From assembly GCF_004123295.1 (NCBI RefSeq), contig NZ_SDMK01000003.1, positions 248,001-312,000 of the forward strand: 64,000 bases of DNA. The letters run 5' to 3'. Under the pieces are notes generated by a model. That model was not told the DNA's origin. It did no database searches and saw only the letters and a program-made list of their open reading frames with translations. Below, in pieces: positions 61,916 through 64,000 of the stretch. The translations under genes and the position numbers were made by a program. The first letter of the stretch is position 1; every line of letters starts with the position of its first letter. The stretch is from Silvibacterium dinghuense (GTDB taxonomy: Bacteria > Acidobacteriota > Terriglobia > Terriglobales > Acidobacteriaceae).

Positions 61916-63019
61916 ATGAAGTTGAAGGTGCTGGTTGTTGCCGGCGATGGCATTGGTCCCGAAGTGACAGCCGAAGCGGTGCGCATCCTCCGTACGGTTG
62001 CCGAACTCGGCGGTCACGATTTCGAATTCCGCAATGCCCTGATCGGCGGCGCGGCCATCAAGGCGCACGGCACCCCGCTGCCCGAATCCACGCTGGAAGC
62101 CGCGCTCGAGAGCGACGCCGTACTGCTCGGCGCTGTCGGCAGCAACGAGTTCAATGCCCTGCCCCCCGATAAACGTCCCGAGGCCGGCCTGCTCCAAATT
62201 CGCCAGGCACTCGGCGGCTACGGCAATCTGCGCCCGGCCTTCGCGTGGCCTTCGCTCGCGGTCAATTCTCCTCTGAAGCCGGAAGTCACCGACGGCGCGG
62301 ACATCATCTTTGTGCGCGAGCTGCTCGGCGGCCTCTACTTCGGCACGCCGCGCGAGTGGAACCGCGAGACCAACTCGGCCTACAACACCATGCGCTACAC
62401 GCGCGATGAGATTGTCCGCGTCGCCCGCGTGGCCTTCGAACTGGCCGCATCGCGCCGCCAGAAGGTCACCTCGGTCGATAAGGCCAACGTGCTCGAGACC
62501 TCGCAACTGTGGCGCGCGACGGTGACCGAAGTCGCTAAGGAGTACCCCGGCATTGCGCTCGATCATCAGTACGTCGACTCCTTCGCCATGCACCTGATGA
62601 ACATCCCGCGCAACTTCGACGTGGTGCTCACCGAGAACCTCTTCGGCGACATTCTTTCGGACGAAGCCGCCGTCATCACCGGCTCGCTCGGCATGCTGCC
62701 CTCGGCCACTGTTGGCGGCAAGGTGAATCTCTATGAGCCGGTCCACGGCTCGGCTCCCGATATTGCAGGCAAGGGCCTTGCGAACCCGCTCGGCGCGATC
62801 CTGACCGCGGCCATGCTGCTGCGTCACTCAGCCAAGCTCGAGCAGGATGCCCTGGCTATCGAGACGGCTGTCCGCAAGGTGCTGGAAGCCGGCTACCGCA
62901 CCGCCGATCTCGTCCGCGGCGAGAGCAAGCAGAAGCTCACCACGCAGGAGATGGGCCAGAAGGTCTTCGAGGCGCTCAACGAGATCATCGATCGCCGCCA
63001 GTCGCTGCACGCCGTCTAG
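61916..63019 (+). CDS. leuB: 3-isopropylmalate dehydrogenase
   Basis: 367 residues. The sequence shows VVAGDGIGPEVTAEAVRIL, the leuB-type FVRELLGGLYFGTPRE, LNTMRYTRDEI-like substrate loop, KANVLETSQLWR with the catalytic Lys, and GSAPDIAGKGLANPLGAI. It oxidatively decarboxylates 3-isopropylmalate with NAD. It follows leuA by 86 bases and precedes leuC by 70 bases, consistent with a leuABC operon. Confidence 0.96.
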   Translation: MKLKVLVVAGDGIGPEVTAEAVRILRTVAELGGHDFEFRNALIGGAAIKAHGTPLPESTLEAALESDAVLLGAVGSNEFNALPPDKRPEAGLLQIRQALGGYGNLRPAFAWPSLAVNSPLKPEVTDGADIIFVRELLGGLYFGTPREWNRETNSAYNTMRYTRDEIVRVARVAFELAASRRQKVTSVDKANVLETSQLWRATVTEVAKEYPGIALDHQYVDSFAMHLMNIPRNFDVVLTENLFGDILSDEAAVITGSLGMLPSATVGGKVNLYEPVHGSAPDIAGKGLANPLGAILTAAMLLRHSAKLEQDALAIETAVRKVLEAGYRTADLVRGESKQKLTTQEMGQKVFEALNEIIDRRQSLHAV

Positions 63020-63056
63020 GGGACTGGCCGTCCAGGCATACGCGCCTTCGGCGCAA
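63020..63056 (+). repeat. CTGGACGGCCAGTCCC repeat, copy 3, within the leu operon
   Basis: GGGACTGGCCGTCCAGGC at 63020-63037 starts on the base after the leuB stop codon. It is identical to 50463-50480 and complementary to 32828-32845. It is followed by a GCGCC-ttc-GGCGC hairpin. It occupies half of the leuB-leuC spacer. Confidence 0.8.
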
Positions 63057-63089
63057 AAGCAAGTTATGTAGCAGTTGGAGTTACAGATT

Positions 63090-64000
63090 ATGTCGACACC
63101 GAAAACACTCTTCGAGAAGGTCTGGGAGCAGCATCTTGTAGCTGAGCCGGCGAATGAGCCAGCGATCCTCTACATCGACCTGCATCTCGTGCACGAAGTG
63201 ACCTCGCCGCAGGCCTTCGAGGGCCTGCGCATCGCGGGCCGCAAGCTGCGCCGCCCGGACCGCACCGTGGCCACCGTCGATCACAACGTGCCCACCACGG
63301 CGAACCGCCTCATCATCGAGGACGCCATCGCCGCCAAGCAGATCGACACGCTGCGTAAGAACTGCGCCGACTTCGGCGTGGAGCTCTACGACGTGCAGTC
63401 ACCCAAGCAGGGCATCGTACACGTCATCGGGCCGGAACAGGGTTTCACCAAGCCGGGCATGACGATTGTCTGCGGTGACTCGCATACCTCGACACACGGC
63501 GCCTTCGGCGCACTGGCCTTCGGCATCGGCACCTCTGAGGTCGAGCACGTGATGGCGACGCAGACGCTGCCGCAGAACAAGGCCAAGACCTTCCGCATCT
63601 CCGTCGAAGGCGAGCTGCCCGAGGGCGTGGGCGCGAAGGATGTGGCGCTCGGCATTATCGGCCGCATCGGCACCGACGGCGCGACGGGCTACGTGCTCGA
63701 GTTCGCCGGCTCGGCCATCCGCTCGCTGAGCATGGAAGGCCGCATGACGGTCTGCAACATGAGCATCGAAGCAGGCGCACGCGCCGGCATGATCGCCCCC
63801 GACGCGACCACCTTCGCCTACCTCAAGGGCCGTCCATATGCGCCGCAGGGTGAGGCGTGGGACAAGGCCGTCGAGGAGTGGTCGAAGCTGACCACCGACG
63901 AAGGCGCAAAGTTCGACCGCGAGCTGGTAATCCCGGCCATCGAACTCGCTCCTTACGTGACCTGGGGCACCAGCCCGGGCATGGTGATCTCTGTCACCGA
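63090..64000 (+). CDS. leuC: 3-isopropylmalate dehydratase large subunit, 5' part (cut by window edge)
   Basis: The first 303 residues of Leu[60 protein letters not shown] and [19 protein letters not shown] are the aconitase-family signature segments. The iron-sulfur cysteines lie partly beyond the window. With LeuD it isomerises 2- to 3-isopropylmalate. The ATG at 63090 has GGAG nine bases upstream. Confidence 0.96.
   Translation, partial: MSTPKTLFEKVWEQHLVAEPANEPAILYIDLHLVHEVTSPQAFEGLRIAGRKLRRPDRTVATVDHNVPTTANRLIIEDAIAAKQIDTLRKNCADFGVELYDVQSPKQGIVHVIGPEQGFTKPGMTIVCGDSHTSTHGAFGALAFGIGTSEVEHVMATQTLPQNKAKTFRISVEGELPEGVGAKDVALGIIGRIGTDGATGYVLEFAGSAIRSLSMEGRMTVCNMSIEAGARAGMIAPDATTFAYLKGRPYAPQGEAWDKAVEEWSKLTTDEGAKFDRELVIPAIELAPYVTWGTSPGMVISVT

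Overview
The window is GC-rich, densely coded bacterial chromosome, most consistent with Acidobacteriota (Terriglobia/Acidobacteriaceae). This assignment is an inference. It rests on the mix of secreted glycoside hydrolases, an alginate-export-type porin, a proline-rich TonB-like protein, an ECF sigma/anti-sigma operon and many dispersed intergenic hairpin repeats. No rRNA, tRNA, phage, complete insertion sequence or CRISPR array was recognised. Both window edges cut genes: a secreted protein at base 1 and leuC at base 64000.

Layout. 1-7.7 kb (minus): a partial secreted protein coupled to an AgaS-like sugar isomerase, tex, and a Tat-exported GH2 glycosidase with discoidin-like modules. 7.9-9.6 kb (minus): ECF sigma factor, membrane anti-sigma candidate and a small secreted protein. 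10-14.6 kb (plus): otsA-otsB trehalose genes and a penicillin-acylase-family enzyme. 14.7-17.9 kb (minus): asd-lysC-dapB, the aspartate/lysine pathway, preceded by a possible structured leader. 18-27.9 kb (minus): a type IV pilus/type II secretion-like assembly platform (pilin, lolA-like, YCF48-like, GspF/PilC, GspE/PilB, PilM, PilN, PilO, PilP-like and a Ser-rich pseudopilin), with no secretin gene. 28-37.6 kb: M16 peptidase, rlmN, a 270-bp inverted-repeat element, an alginate-export-type porin, a chemoreceptor, coaD, a PIN-toxin-like module and recA. 37.8-50.4 kb: membrane proteins, a GH79-like hydrolase, glutathione peroxidase, a HAD phosphatase, GDP-fucose synthesis (gmd, fcl) with a WcaI-like glycosyltransferase, an ABC permease, a phosphodiesterase, a GH130-like protein and a DHH phosphoesterase. 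50.7-59.4 kb: CPBP protease, MFS transporter, galE, a TonB-like protein, an M48-like protein that has lost its zinc motif, and two outer-membrane barrels. 59.6-64 kb: a LysR regulator divergent from leuA-leuB-leuC.

Functional themes are polysaccharide and amino-sugar use (AgaS-like, GH2, GH79-like, GH130-like, porin), envelope and exopolysaccharide building (gmd, fcl, wcaI, galE, TonB-like, barrels), protein export or pilus assembly, and amino-acid biosynthesis (lysine, leucine).

The most unusual content is intergenic. There are at least six families of inverted-repeat elements. These include a twin-hairpin element of exactly 99 bp seen three times (one copy expanded) and a 270-bp element lying precisely between two convergent stop codons. 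Other points worth a second look are a terminator-like hairpin over the lolA start codon, possible RNA leaders upstream of asd and of the tonB-like gene, a recA-linked candidate toxin-antitoxin module, an inactivated M48-like protein and a LeuA without its regulatory domain.
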